A stretch of 64,000 nucleotides of DNA, taken from NCBI GenBank assembly GCA_963803545.1, contig CAWDMX010000001.1, forward strand, positions 620,001 through 684,000, given 5' to 3'. The DNA is from Legionella_C sp963803545. Its GTDB lineage: Bacteria; Pseudomonadota; Gammaproteobacteria; Legionellales; Legionellaceae. The translations under genes and the position numbers were made by a program. The notes below the pieces were generated by a model. It was not told the DNA's origin. It ran no database searches and was given only the letters and a program-made list of their open reading frames with translations. Positions 9,713-18,789 of the stretch are shown here, one piece after another; positions within the stretch are counted from its first letter, which is position 1, and each line of letters opens with the position of its first letter.

Positions 9713-11851
9713 GTGGCTAATAGTGTAACTGCTAGTGGTTCTAATACAGCTTTTAATATAGGTTCATCAACTGCGTTGAATTTATACAGGAATATTGGAA
9801 TTGCTGCCCACGTTGATGCTGGTAAAACCACAACTACAGAACGTGTACTTTTTTATACGGGTGAATCCCATAAAATTGGTGAAGTTCATGATGGTGCAGC
9901 AACAACAGATTGGATGGTCCAAGAACAAGAGCGCGGTATAACAATAACATCCGCAGCCATTACCTGTACCTGGCCTGGTATGGATAAGCAGTTCGCTGAT
10001 AAGTATCGAATCAATATTATCGATACGCCTGGTCACGTAGATTTCATGATTGAGGTAGAGCGTTCGCTACGTGTACTGGATGGTACAATTGTAGTATTTG
10101 ATGCTGTATCTGGTGTTGAGCCGCAATCTGAAACAGTTTGGCGACAAGCTGATAAATACGGTGTTCCTAGAATTGTATTTGTAAACAAAATGGATCGAAT
10201 GGGGGCTAATTTTCTACGTGTTGTCCAACAAATAGAAAAAAGATTAGGCGCTCATCCAGTAGTGCTTCAGTTGCCCTTGGGCTCAGAAGATGAGTTTAAA
10301 GGTGTAATCGATCTCGTTAAAATGAAAGCAATTCACTGGCATGATGAAACAAAAGGCATGAGTTTCGACTACGCTGATATTCCTGCAGAATTGGTTGATG
10401 AGTGTAAAAAATATCACGAAAAAATCATCGAGGCAGCTGCTGAAGGTTCAGAGGCTCTGATGGAAAAATACCTCGAAGGTATTGCGTTTACCGATGAAGA
10501 AACCAAAGAGGCATTACGATACTTAACAATTAATAATAAAATTGTTCCTGTTTATTGTGGCTCAGCATTTAAAAACAAAGGTGTTCAAGCAGTTTTAGAT
10601 GGTGTAATTGAATACTTACCTTCACCACTTGATATACCTGCAGTAAAGTGTACAGATGAGTACGGTGATCCTGCTTTGCGTAGCACGTCTTATGAGGAGC
10701 CCTTTTCTGGTTTGGCGTTCAAAATTGCCACAGATCCCTTTGTTGGAACATTGACCTATGTACGTGTGTATTCAGGGATACTTAAAAGTGGCGATACCGT
10801 TTACAACTCCGTTAAAGGAAAAAAAGAACGTATCGGTCGCATAGTACAGATGCAGGCCAATACACGTACCGACATCAAAGAAATACGTGCTGGAGATATT
10901 GCAGCTTTAGTGGGCGTTAAAAACGTTACCACGGGCGATACGCTGTGCGACACTGATAAAATTGTAATTATCGAAAGAATGGACTTTCCTGATCCTGTGA
11001 TTGCAGTAGCTGTAGAACCAAAGACCAAAGCGGACCAAGAAAAAATGTCTACAGCTTTAGGAAAATTAGCACAAGAAGATCCTTCCTTCCGTGTACATAC
11101 TGATGAAGAGTCCGGCCAAACCATTATTGAAGGAATGGGTGAGCTGCATTTAGAAATCATTGTCGATAGGATGAAAAGAGAGTTTAGTGTTGAGGCAAAT
11201 GTTGGTAAGCCACAAGTAGCTTACCGGGAAACGCTCAAAACTGCTGTCGAACAAGAAGGAAAGTTTGTCAGGCAATCAGGCGGTCGTGGACAATACGGTC
11301 ATGTTTGGCTGAGACTAGAACCACAAGAAGCAGGTGCTGGTTATGAGTTTGTTAACGCTATTGTCGGTGGAGTTATTCCAAAAGAATATATTCCTGCTGT
11401 TGATAAGGGTGTACAAGAGCAGTTAAAAAATGGTGTTATTGCAGGATACCCTGTTGTTGATGTTAAAGTTACCTTATTTGATGGTTCTTTCCATGAAGTT
11501 GATTCAAGTGAAATGGCCTTTAAAATTGCAGGCTCACAGTGCTTCAAACAAGGAGCTTTAAAAGCTAAGCCAGTGCTTTTAGAACCTATTATGAGTGTGG
11601 AAGTAGTAACTCCTGAAGACTATATGGGCGATGTGATGGGCGACCTAAATCGTAGACGTGGCATGATTGAGGGAATGGAAGATTCTCCAGCAGGCAAAAT
11701 AATACGTGCTTCAGTACCTCTCTCAGAAATGTTTGGCTACGCTACAGACGTGCGTTCAGCTACACAAGGGCGTGCAACATATACTATGGAATTTAGTCGC
11801 TACGGTGAGACACCAGCAAATATTGCTGAGTCAATTATCAATAAAAGTTAA
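9713..11851 (+). CDS. fusA: Elongation factor G
   Basis: EF-G (712 residues) is the GTPase that drives ribosomal translocation. The nucleotide-binding motifs are all present: P-loop AHVDAGKTT near residue 32, switch region RGITITSAA, DTPGHVDF, and NKMD. Domain IV (GGRGQYGHVW) and the C-terminal region are complete. It begins with GTG after GAGAGG. The first 20 or so residues (rich in Ser, Thr and Asn) extend beyond the usual start of the family, placing the P-loop about 13 residues later than in E. coli. It is followed by tuf after 17 bases. Confidence 0.97.
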   Translation: MANSVTASGSNTAFNIGSSTALNLYRNIGIAAHVDAGKTTTTERVLFYTGESHKIGEVHDGAATTDWMVQEQERGITITSAAITCTWPGMDKQFADKYRINIIDTPGHVDFMIEVERSLRVLDGTIVVFDAVSGVEPQSETVWRQADKYGVPRIVFVNKMDRMGANFLRVVQQIEKRLGAHPVVLQLPLGSEDEFKGVIDLVKMKAIHWHDETKGMSFDYADIPAELVDECKKYHEKIIEAAAEGSEALMEKYLEGIAFTDEETKEALRYLTINNKIVPVYCGSAFKNKGVQAVLDGVIEYLPSPLDIPAVKCTDEYGDPALRSTSYEEPFSGLAFKIATDPFVGTLTYVRVYSGILKSGDTVYNSVKGKKERIGRIVQMQANTRTDIKEIRAGDIAALVGVKNVTTGDTLCDTDKIVIIERMDFPDPVIAVAVEPKTKADQEKMSTALGKLAQEDPSFRVHTDEESGQTIIEGMGELHLEIIVDRMKREFSVEANVGKPQVAYRETLKTAVEQEGKFVRQSGGRGQYGHVWLRLEPQEAGAGYEFVNAIVGGVIPKEYIPAVDKGVQEQLKNGVIAGYPVVDVKVTLFDGSFHEVDSSEMAFKIAGSQCFKQGALKAKPVLLEPIMSVEVVTPEDYMGDVMGDLNRRRGMIEGMEDSPAGKIIRASVPLSEMFGYATDVRSATQGRATYTMEFSRYGETPANIAESIINKS

Positions 11852-11868
11852 TAGAGGTAGTACATAAA

Positions 11869-13059
11869 ATGGCTAAGGAAAAATTTGAACGTAATAAACC
11901 CCATATCAACGTAGGTACAATTGGCCACGTTGATCATGGTAAAACTACGTTAACGGCTGCTATCGCATCAATTTTAGCAGCAAAGTACGGTGGACAAGCA
12001 AAAAAATACGATGAGATTGATGCAGCGCCAGAAGAAAAGGCACGTGGAATTACAATTTCTACAGCGCACGTAGAATATCAAACACAAAATCGTCATTATG
12101 CTCATGTTGATTGCCCGGGCCATGCGGATTATGTTAAAAACATGATCACCGGCGCGGCTCAAATGGATGGTGCTATTTTAGTAGTATCGGCAGCAGATGG
12201 CCCGATGCCCCAAACGCGTGAGCATATTTTGCTAGCACGCCAAGTTGGTGTTCCGTATGTTATTGTCTATTTAAATAAAGCCGATATGGTTGACGATGCT
12301 GAGTTGGTTGAGTTAGTTGAGATGGAAGTACGCGATTTACTTAGTTCGTACGATTTTCCTGGAGACGATACACCAATAGTTCGAGGTTCGGCTTTGAAAG
12401 CACTAGAAGGGGATACCAGCGAAATCGGTGTGCCATCTATATTGCGTCTAGCGGAAGTTATGGATGAGTACTATCCGCAACCTGAACGGCAAATTGATAA
12501 AGCATTTTTGCTTCCAATTGAAGACGTTTTTTCGATTTCTGGAAGGGGTACTGTTGTAACTGGTAGAGTTGAAAGTGGTATTGTCAAAGTTGGTGAAGAA
12601 GTCGAAATCGTAGGTATTCGGGATACACAGAAAACCACATGTACGGGTGTGGAGATGTTCCGCAAGCTTCTTGACGAGGGACGCGCCGGTGATAACGTTG
12701 GCGTTCTTTTACGAGGAACGAAGCGTGATGATGTTGAGCGTGGTCAAGTTTTATCTAAACCAGGCAGCATCAAACCGCATACAAGATTTGAAGCAGAAGT
12801 TTACGTTCTGTCAAAAAATGAGGGCGGGCGACACACCCCATTTTTTGAGGGCTATCGGCCTCAGTTTTATTTTAGAACGACGGATGTAACAGGTTCTTGT
12901 AATTTACCGGAAGGTATAGAAATGGTAATGCCCGGAGATAACGTGCAGTTGGTAGTTAATCTTCATGCGCCAATTGCTATGGACGAAGGATTGCGTTTTG
13001 CAATTCGTGAAGGTGGTCGCACAGTTGGTGCTGGTGTTGTTGCAAAAATTATCGAGTGA
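11869..13059 (+). CDS. tuf: Elongation factor Tu
   Basis: EF-Tu (396 residues) carries aminoacyl-tRNA to the ribosome. GHVDHGKTT near residue 19, RGITISTAHVEY, DCPGHADYVKNM and NKAD are the GTPase motifs, and domains 2 and 3 are intact. The guanine-specificity motif reads NKAD where E. coli has NKCD, an acceptable variant. Its stop codon TGA is 5 bases from the rpsJ start, so the str and S10 clusters are joined without a separate promoter. Many gammaproteobacteria have a second tuf copy; none is seen in this window. Confidence 0.98.
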   Translation: MAKEKFERNKPHINVGTIGHVDHGKTTLTAAIASILAAKYGGQAKKYDEIDAAPEEKARGITISTAHVEYQTQNRHYAHVDCPGHADYVKNMITGAAQMDGAILVVSAADGPMPQTREHILLARQVGVPYVIVYLNKADMVDDAELVELVEMEVRDLLSSYDFPGDDTPIVRGSALKALEGDTSEIGVPSILRLAEVMDEYYPQPERQIDKAFLLPIEDVFSISGRGTVVTGRVESGIVKVGEEVEIVGIRDTQKTTCTGVEMFRKLLDEGRAGDNVGVLLRGTKRDDVERGQVLSKPGSIKPHTRFEAEVYVLSKNEGGRHTPFFEGYRPQFYFRTTDVTGSCNLPEGIEMVMPGDNVQLVVNLHAPIAMDEGLRFAIREGGRTVGAGVVAKIIE

Positions 13060-13064
13060 GAATG

Positions 13065-13388
13065 ATGAGTAATAATCAAAATATTAAAATTCGTTTAAAA
13101 TCGTTTGATCATCGCTTGATTGACTCTTCAACATGTGAAATTGTTGAAACGGCAAAGCGAACTGGTGCTCAAGTACGTGGTCCTATTCCTCTTCCCACAA
13201 GAAGAGAAGTATTTACAGTATTAACGTCTCCACATGTTAACAAAGATGCGCGAGACCAATACGAAATACTTACCCATAAAAGACTAATTGTAATTGTTCA
13301 CCCAACCGAAAAAACTGTTGATGCGCTGATGAAATTAGATCTAGCGGCTGGGGTAGATGTTCAAATTAGCCTTGATGAAGAGCAGTAG
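13065..13388 (+). CDS. rpsJ: 30S ribosomal protein S10
   Basis: S10 (about 107 residues) is a small-subunit head protein that also acts in transcription antitermination with NusB. IKIRLKSFDHRLID at the N-terminus and RGPIPLPTRREVFTVL are diagnostic. Two adjacent ATG codons (13062 and 13065) are possible starts. I prefer 13065 because the GAG-TGAG ribosome site overlaps the end of tuf. Translation is probably coupled to tuf, since only a few bases separate stop and start. Confidence 0.95.
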   Translation: MSNNQNIKIRLKSFDHRLIDSSTCEIVETAKRTGAQVRGPIPLPTRREVFTVLTSPHVNKDARDQYEILTHKRLIVIVHPTEKTVDALMKLDLAAGVDVQISLDEEQ

Positions 13389-13417
13389 TCAGGTCAAGAA
13401 TAGTAAGAGGTATAACA

Positions 13418-14062
13418 ATGTCAACAGGTATGGTGTGTATTAAAGAAGGAATGACGCGCGTTTTCGATGAAAGCGGGGTGTCGCATCCAGTTACTGTTTT
13501 AAAAGTAACTCCTAATCGTGTCTCCCAAATTAAGTCGGTAGAAATTGATGGCTATAGTGCCGTACAGTTAACCGGTGGAGAAAAAAAGGCCAGTCGCGTT
13601 AATAAACCGTTAACAGGGCACTTTTCTAAGGCACAAATTGAAGCGGGAAATATGCTCTGTGAATTTCCTATTACTGAATTGGAAGAGTATACATTAGGTC
13701 AAGTTTTAACTGTAGCTGATGTATTTGAAAATGGTCAGTTTGTTGATGTTACAGGGACTTCTAAAGGTAAAGGATTTGCTGGAACAGTTAAGCGTCATAA
13801 TTTTAGAACACAGGACGCTACTCATGGTAATTCACGATCACACAGGGTTCCGGGTTCAATTGGTCAAAATCAGACCCCAGGTAAAGTTTTCAAAGGTAAG
13901 AAAATGGCTGGCCATATGGGTAATGTTCGCTGCACAACTCAAAATTTAAAAATTGTTAAAGTTGATGCTGAGCGAAATTTAATCCTAGTAAGAGGCGCTA
14001 TTCCTGGTTTCCCTGGAGCAAAAGTAATTATTAAGCCAGCTGTTAAAAAGGCGAGGGGATAA
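13418..14062 (+). CDS. rplC: 50S ribosomal protein L3
   Basis: L3 (214 residues) is an early-assembly large-subunit protein whose loop reaches towards the peptidyl-transferase centre. GFAGTVKRHNFRTQDATHGN and HRVPGSIGQNQTPGKVFKGK are the conserved loop sequences, including the glutamine that is N5-methylated in E. coli L3. AGAGG lies just before the ATG. rplD begins two bases after the stop. Confidence 0.97.
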   Translation: MSTGMVCIKEGMTRVFDESGVSHPVTVLKVTPNRVSQIKSVEIDGYSAVQLTGGEKKASRVNKPLTGHFSKAQIEAGNMLCEFPITELEEYTLGQVLTVADVFENGQFVDVTGTSKGKGFAGTVKRHNFRTQDATHGNSRSHRVPGSIGQNQTPGKVFKGKKMAGHMGNVRCTTQNLKIVKVDAERNLILVRGAIPGFPGAKVIIKPAVKKARG

Positions 14063-14064
14063 TC

Positions 14065-14670
14065 ATGGAAATTAAAACAGTCGATACCACGACCGCTTTA
14101 GAAGTAAACGAAAGTATATTTGATTACAATTACAATGAAGGGCTTATTCATCAAGTGGTTGTTGCCTTTATGAATAGTGCTCGAAGCGGTAATAGTGCGC
14201 AAAAAACAAGGTCCGAAGTTCGAGGTGGCGGACGAAAGCCTTGGAATCAAAAAGGTACTGGTCGTGCTAGAGCGGGAACTATACGCAGCCCACTGTGGCG
14301 TTCGGGCGGTGTTACTTTTGCTTCAAAAAAACGTGACTATAGCCAAAAAGTAAACAAAAAAATGTACAAACGTGCTATCAGAAGCATTATTTCAGAATTA
14401 ATTCGACAAGAAAATTTCGTTGTAATAAGCGATTTTCAATGCGAATCAATGAAAACAAAAAGCTTCATTGCAAAAATGTCAGAAATTAATGCAACGAATG
14501 CGCTTATTATTATGAAAGAAATGGGTGAATCCGAATATTTAGGTTCACGTAATCTAATTAATTTTAGTATTTGCGATGCTGAGTCAGTTGATCCAGTAAT
14601 TTTATTGCGTCATGAAAAAGTTGTAATAACTGTAGAGGCACTGAAACGTATCGAGGAGTTGTTACAATGA
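14065..14670 (+). CDS. rplD: 50S ribosomal protein L4
   Basis: L4 (201 residues) lines the peptide exit tunnel and in E. coli also represses the S10 operon. The tunnel-loop sequence GGGRKPWNQKGTGRARAGTI followed by SPLWRSGGVTF is intact. Because rpsJ follows tuf directly, there is no long S10 leader here on which an E. coli-type L4 control could act; that is an inference. The stop overlaps the rplW start as ATGA. Confidence 0.97.
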   Translation: MEIKTVDTTTALEVNESIFDYNYNEGLIHQVVVAFMNSARSGNSAQKTRSEVRGGGRKPWNQKGTGRARAGTIRSPLWRSGGVTFASKKRDYSQKVNKKMYKRAIRSIISELIRQENFVVISDFQCESMKTKSFIAKMSEINATNALIIMKEMGESEYLGSRNLINFSICDAESVDPVILLRHEKVVITVEALKRIEELLQ

Positions 14671-14963
14671 ATGCAGAACGCTTGTTAATGGTTATACGTC
14701 AGCCACATACATCTGAAAAGGCAACTAGACTTGCTGATAAAAGTAAGCAGTTCACTTTTCAAGTGCTCAAAACGGCCACAAAAATTGAAATACGCCAGGC
14801 AGTGGAGCAACTTTTTAATGTTAAGGTGTTAGCCGTAACCGTATCTAATACTAAAGGTAAAACAAAACGATTCAAACAATTGAACGGAAAACGAGATGAT
14901 TTGAAAAAAGCGATCGTTTCTTTAGATAAGAATTGTGATATTGACTTTACAGTGACAGAATAA
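14667..14963 (+). CDS. rplW: 50S ribosomal protein L23
   Basis: L23 (98 residues) sits at the tunnel exit and is the docking site for trigger factor and SRP. HTSEKATRLADKSKQFTFQV and the VLAVTVSNTKGKTKRFKQ loop match the family. The start codon overlaps the rplD stop by 4 bases (ATGA), so the two are translationally coupled. Length is normal. Confidence 0.97.
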   Translation: MNAERLLMVIRQPHTSEKATRLADKSKQFTFQVLKTATKIEIRQAVEQLFNVKVLAVTVSNTKGKTKRFKQLNGKRDDLKKAIVSLDKNCDIDFTVTE

Positions 14964-14974
14964 GGCAGATTAAG

Positions 14975-15802
14975 ATGGCACTTTTAAAATCCAAACCCAC
15001 ATCACCTGGTAAACGTGGTGAACTTAAAGTAGTTCACCATCATATTCATAAAGGACAACCCTATGCTCCTTTAATCGAAAAAATAAATAAGTCCGGTGGT
15101 CGTAACAATCAAGGGCGTATAACGGTACGCCATATTGGTGGTGGTACTCGTTCGAAATATCGCGTTATCGATTTCAAGCGAAATAAAGATGGTATAGAAG
15201 CTACCATAGAAAGAATAGAATACGATCCTAATCGTTCAGCTTTAATTGCATTAGTTGTTTACAAAGATGGAGAACGGCGGTACATTATCGCACCAGCTAA
15301 ACTAGAGTCCGGTAGTACTATAATTAGTGGAAGTGAATCACCAATTAGTATCGGTAATTGTTTACCTATACACAACATACCTGTAGGTTCAACAATACAT
15401 TGTATCGAACTAAAACCTGGAAAAGGTGCTCAGATGCTTCGCAGTGCAGGTTGCAGTGGGCAGTTAGCAGCAAAAGATGGTGCTTACGCAACGATAAAAT
15501 TGCGTTCAGGTGAAATGAGAAAAGTACTGACTGCTTGTAGAGCCGTAATTGGTGAAGTAAGTAATAGCGAACACAGTTTACGCTCTTTAGGAAAAGCAGG
15601 TGCAAATCGATGGCGTGGTATTAGACCCACGGTACGTGGTGTTGCAATGAATCCTGTTGATCATCCACATGGTGGTGGTGAAGGACGTACTTCAGGTGGT
15701 CGTCATCCAGTATCTCCTTGGGGCGTTCCAACAAAAGGTTATAAAACGAGAAATAATAAGCGTACGGATCGTTTTATAGTCAGAGGGCGTAAGAAAAAAT
15801 AA
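14975..15802 (+). CDS. rplB: 50S ribosomal protein L2
   Basis: L2 (275 residues) is needed for subunit association and peptidyl-transferase activity. The N-terminal GGRNNQGRITVRHIGGG and the C-terminal GVAMNPVDHPHGGGEGRTS, with the histidine implicated in catalysis, are conserved. It lies between rplW and rpsS, as in all S10 clusters, with short spacers on each side. Confidence 0.98.
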   Translation: MALLKSKPTSPGKRGELKVVHHHIHKGQPYAPLIEKINKSGGRNNQGRITVRHIGGGTRSKYRVIDFKRNKDGIEATIERIEYDPNRSALIALVVYKDGERRYIIAPAKLESGSTIISGSESPISIGNCLPIHNIPVGSTIHCIELKPGKGAQMLRSAGCSGQLAAKDGAYATIKLRSGEMRKVLTACRAVIGEVSNSEHSLRSLGKAGANRWRGIRPTVRGVAMNPVDHPHGGGEGRTSGGRHPVSPWGVPTKGYKTRNNKRTDRFIVRGRKKK

Positions 15803-15822
15803 TTAGTTAAGAGGATATTACA

Positions 15823-16101
15823 GTGCCACGTTCGATTAAAAAAGGTCCATTTGTCGATGCTCACTTATTAAACAAAGTAATTGAAGCAGTTAAGTCGAAT
15901 TTAAAACGACCTCTAAAAACTTGGTCTAGACGATCAACAATAACACCTGAAATGATTGGTTTAACTATTGCAGTACATAACGGTAAAGATCATGTTCCTG
16001 TATTTATAACTGACAACATGGTTGGGCATAAATTAGGGGAATTTGCGATGACTCGTAAGTTTACTGGTCATTCAGGTAACAATAAAGTTAAAGGCAAGTA
16101 A
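15823..16101 (+). CDS. rpsS: 30S ribosomal protein S19
   Basis: S19 (92 residues) is a small-subunit head protein near the A-site finger. PRSIKKGPFVDAHLLNKV and the C-terminal KLGEFAMTRKFTGHSG are conserved. It starts with GTG at 15823 after AAGAGGA. The S19-L22-S3 order is standard, and rplV follows after 9 bases. Confidence 0.97.
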   Translation: MPRSIKKGPFVDAHLLNKVIEAVKSNLKRPLKTWSRRSTITPEMIGLTIAVHNGKDHVPVFITDNMVGHKLGEFAMTRKFTGHSGNNKVKGK

Positions 16102-16110
16102 GAGGCAATT

Positions 16111-16449
16111 ATGCAAGTTACAGCAAAATTAAAAAATGCACCTTTATCTGCTCAAAAAGCTAGATTAGTTGCAGATATGATTCGCAGAATGAATGTGTCA
16201 AAAGCCCGTGATGTTTTAAAATATACTCCGAAAAAAGGTGCAACATTAATTCTTAAGCTACTTGAATCGGCTTTGGCTAATGCTGAAAATAATGACGGTG
16301 CTGACATTGATGAGTTAACTGTAGGCACTATATTTGTTGATGAATCTACTACCTTAAAAAGGGTTAGTCCAAGGGCTAAAGGCCGGGCAAATCGTATAAG
16401 TAAACGAACCTGCCATATAACCATAATCGTTTCTGACGAGGAAAAATAA
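16111..16449 (+). CDS. rplV: 50S ribosomal protein L22
   Basis: L22 (112 residues) contributes a beta-hairpin to the exit tunnel wall. SAQKARLVADMIRRMNVSKA near the N-terminus and the tip region RVSPRAKGRANRI are the family hallmarks. The last base of its stop codon is the first base of the rpsC start (TAATG), so the genes are coupled. Confidence 0.97.
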   Translation: MQVTAKLKNAPLSAQKARLVADMIRRMNVSKARDVLKYTPKKGATLILKLLESALANAENNDGADIDELTVGTIFVDESTTLKRVSPRAKGRANRISKRTCHITIIVSDEEK

Positions 16450-17105
16450 TGGGACAAAAAGTAAATCCAATTGGTATACGCTTAGGTATTACTAAAGATT
16501 GGAACTCTAAATGGTACGCTGATAAAGACTACGCTGAAATTTTAAATAATGATATTAACTTACGTAAATACATAAAAAAGAAATTAATGGCCGCAGCTAT
16601 CAGTCACATACAAATCGATAGACCTGCTAAGAATGCGCGCGTCACAATTCGTACGGCTCGTCCTGGTATTCTAATTGGAAAAAAGGGTGGCGGTATAGAA
16701 GGTTTGCGAAGTGAAATTGCTTCTATTCTTAATGTTCCAGTTTATCTAAATATCGAAGAAGTAAAAAAACCTGAACTTGATTCTGTTTTAGTAGCTGAAA
16801 GTATAGCTCAACAATTAGAACAACGTGTAATGTTTAGACGCGCTATGAAAAGAGCCGTATTATCCGCTATGAAATCAGGTGCTAAAGGCATCAAAATATG
16901 TGTTAGCGGCCGATTAGGCGGAGCGGAGATTGCTCGCAGTGAATGGTACCGTGAAGGCCGCGTTCCTCTACATACCTTCCGTGCAGATGTGGATTATGGA
17001 ACTGCAGAAGCAAAAACAACTTACGGTATTATCGGTGTAAAAGTTTGGATTTTCAAAGGTGAAGTTATTTCACAGAAAAACCGTAACACTGATAGCAGTA
17101 AATAA
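16449..17105 (+). CDS. rpsC: 30S ribosomal protein S3
   Basis: S3 (218 residues) lines the mRNA entry channel and helps unwind mRNA. The KH domain contains GILIGKKGGGIEGLRSEIA, and the C-terminal domain has GRLGGAEIARSEWYREGRVP followed by LHTFRADVDYG. Length is slightly shorter than E. coli S3 at the C-terminal tail. It is coupled to rplV by a one-base overlap. Confidence 0.97.
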   Translation: MGQKVNPIGIRLGITKDWNSKWYADKDYAEILNNDINLRKYIKKKLMAAAISHIQIDRPAKNARVTIRTARPGILIGKKGGGIEGLRSEIASILNVPVYLNIEEVKKPELDSVLVAESIAQQLEQRVMFRRAMKRAVLSAMKSGAKGIKICVSGRLGGAEIARSEWYREGRVPLHTFRADVDYGTAEAKTTYGIIGVKVWIFKGEVISQKNRNTDSSK

Positions 17106-17121
17106 GTGAGGATTTATAATC

Positions 17122-17535
17122 ATGTTACAGCCTAAGCGCACTAAATATAGAAAACAAATGAAAGGAAGAAATCGAGGCTTAGCACTGCGTGGAAGTTCCG
17201 TTAGCTTTGGTGAGTTTGGTTTAAAAGCTCTCGAGCGCGGGCGACTAACCGCTAGACAAATTGAGTCTGCTCGTCGTGCAATGACTCGCCACATTAAACG
17301 TGGTGGTAAAATTTGGATACGTGTTTTCCCGGATAAGCCAATAACACAAAAACCCCTTGAAGTACGGCAGGGTAAAGGTAAGGGTAGCGTAGAGTATTGG
17401 GTTGCTCAAATTCAACCAGGTAAAATATTATTTGAAATGGAAGGTGTAACTAAAGAGTTAGCTATTGAAGCTTTCAATTTAGCCAAAGCTAAATTGCCTT
17501 TCAAAGTAATGTTTGAAGAGCGGACGGTAATGTAA
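17122..17535 (+). CDS. rplP: 50S ribosomal protein L16
   Basis: L16 (137 residues) helps organise the tRNA acceptor site on the large subunit. MLQPKRTKYRKQMKGRNRG at the start and the KGKGSVEYWVAQIQPGKILFEM region (positions 17374-17440) are characteristic. The arginine in the RQGKGKG stretch is present. The stop TAA shares its final base with the rpmC start. Confidence 0.97.
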   Translation: MLQPKRTKYRKQMKGRNRGLALRGSSVSFGEFGLKALERGRLTARQIESARRAMTRHIKRGGKIWIRVFPDKPITQKPLEVRQGKGKGSVEYWVAQIQPGKILFEMEGVTKELAIEAFNLAKAKLPFKVMFEERTVM

Positions 17536-17741
17536 TGAAAACAAAACAAGATTTTCAAAAATTGTCTATTGATGAGTTAAATGCTGAAGTGTTGACGCTT
17601 CGTAAATCTCAATTTCAATTAAGAATGAAAAAAGCTAATGGGTCGCTAGATAAACCCCATGTCATAAAAGTGATAAGAAGAAATATAGCGCGTATTAAAA
17701 CAATTTTGACTGAAAAGGTTGGTATGAGTCATGTCGAATAA
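17535..17741 (+). CDS. rpmC: 50S ribosomal protein L29
   Basis: L29 (68 residues) is a small helical-hairpin protein near the tunnel exit. LSIDELNAEVLTLRKSQFQL and HVIKVIRRNIARIKTIL match the two helices. It overlaps rplP by one base and rpsQ by 11 bases, indicating tight translational coupling. Confidence 0.95.
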   Translation: MKTKQDFQKLSIDELNAEVLTLRKSQFQLRMKKANGSLDKPHVIKVIRRNIARIKTILTEKVGMSHVE

Positions 17742-17982
17742 CGAAACTAATGCCAGAGTTATGGTAGGTAAGATAGTTAGTGATAAAATGCAAAAAACAA
17801 TTGTCGTAATGATTGAGCGTACAATTAAACATCCAAAATATGATAAATTCTTAAAGCGAAGAACTAAGGTTCACGTTCATGATGAAAATCAATTGGGTAA
17901 AATTGGTAATACAGTAAAAATACGTGAGTCACGACCTCTATCCAAGACGAAGACTTGGGTTCTTGTTGAAGTTATTTCCTAA
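17731..17982 (+). CDS. rpsQ: 30S ribosomal protein S17
   Basis: S17 (83 residues) is a primary 16S rRNA binding protein with an OB fold. GKIVSDKMQKTIVVMIERTI and KHPKYDKFLKRRTKVHVHDE are typical. The start lies inside the end of rpmC. It closes the S10 cluster, and an 85-base gap with a promoter-like sequence follows. Confidence 0.97.
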   Translation: MSNNETNARVMVGKIVSDKMQKTIVVMIERTIKHPKYDKFLKRRTKVHVHDENQLGKIGNTVKIRESRPLSKTKTWVLVEVIS

Positions 17983-18017
17983 ATAGATACTTATGACTTT
18001 CAATAATATTTAAGGCC

Positions 18018-18026
18018 TGATATAAT
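18018..18026 (+). promoter_or_regulatory. Extended -10 promoter before rplN (spc cluster)
   Basis: TG-A-TATAAT (18018-18026) is a perfect extended -10 element in the only sizeable gap of the S10/spc chain. A -35 is weak (TTTCAA at 17998-18003). E. coli also has a separate spc promoter just before rplN, so position and sequence agree. Confidence 0.7.
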
Positions 18027-18067
18027 CAGCAGCCTTTTCTGGTCGAGTTTAGATCTGGAGATTTAGT

Positions 18068-18433
18068 ATGATACAAATGCAATCAGTACTTGAAGTGGCT
18101 GATAACAGTGGCGCACAAGAAGTGATGTGTATCAAAGTACTTGGTGGTTCACATAGGCGTTACGCGAGAGTAGGCGATATTATTATCGTTAGTGTTAAAA
18201 AAGCTATACCTCGAAGTAAAGTAAAAAAAGGATCGGTAATGACAGCCGTCGTAGTTCGAACGCGACAAGGTGTTCGCCGGCGAGATGGTTCTTTATTACG
18301 ATTCGACGGCAATGCTGCTGTACTACTGAATAATTCTAAAGAGCCAATAGGTACACGTATTTTTGGCCCTGTAACACGCGAGTTAAGAGAAAAATTTATG
18401 AAAATTATCTCTCTAGCCCCTGAAGTTTTGTAG
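18068..18433 (+). CDS. rplN: 50S ribosomal protein L14
   Basis: L14 (121 residues) lies at the subunit interface, where it contacts 16S rRNA and the silencing factor RsfS. MIQMQSVLEVADNSGAQEVM and GTRIFGPVTRELREKFMKII are diagnostic. TCTGGAG precedes the ATG. It is the first gene after the extended -10 promoter and starts the spc cluster. Confidence 0.98.
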   Translation: MIQMQSVLEVADNSGAQEVMCIKVLGGSHRRYARVGDIIIVSVKKAIPRSKVKKGSVMTAVVVRTRQGVRRRDGSLLRFDGNAAVLLNNSKEPIGTRIFGPVTRELREKFMKIISLAPEVL

Positions 18434-18440
18434 AGGATAA

Positions 18441-18776
18441 ATGATGAATCGCATTCGTTCTGAAGATGTAGTTATGGTGATCTCTGGAAAGTGTAAAGGT
18501 ATGACTGGTAAGGTTTTGAAAGTTATTAAAAACTCTCGTGTTTTAATTGAAAATGTAAATTTAGTAAAAAAACATAAAAAACCTAATCCTAATACAAATG
18601 AAAAAGGCGGCGTGATAGAGCAGCCCGCTTCATTACATATTTCTAATGTTGCAATGGTAAATCCCGTTACAAACAAAGTTGGTAAAGTTGGCTTTAAAAT
18701 AATCAAAAATGAAGATGGGACTAGCAAAAAAGTTAGATATTTTAAGTCAAACAATGAGTTAGTTGACTTAGTTTAA
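18441..18776 (+). CDS. rplX: 50S ribosomal protein L24
   Basis: L24 (110-111 residues) initiates large-subunit assembly. RIRSEDVVMVISGKCKGMTG is the KOW motif, and KKHKKPNPNTNEKGG follows as in the family. ATG codons at 18441 and 18444 are both possible, with GAGG at 18433-18436 suiting either. It lies 7 bases after rplN. Confidence 0.96.
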   Translation: MMNRIRSEDVVMVISGKCKGMTGKVLKVIKNSRVLIENVNLVKKHKKPNPNTNEKGGVIEQPASLHISNVAMVNPVTNKVGKVGFKIIKNEDGTSKKVRYFKSNNELVDLV

Positions 18777-18789
18777 TTAGGTGACCGAA

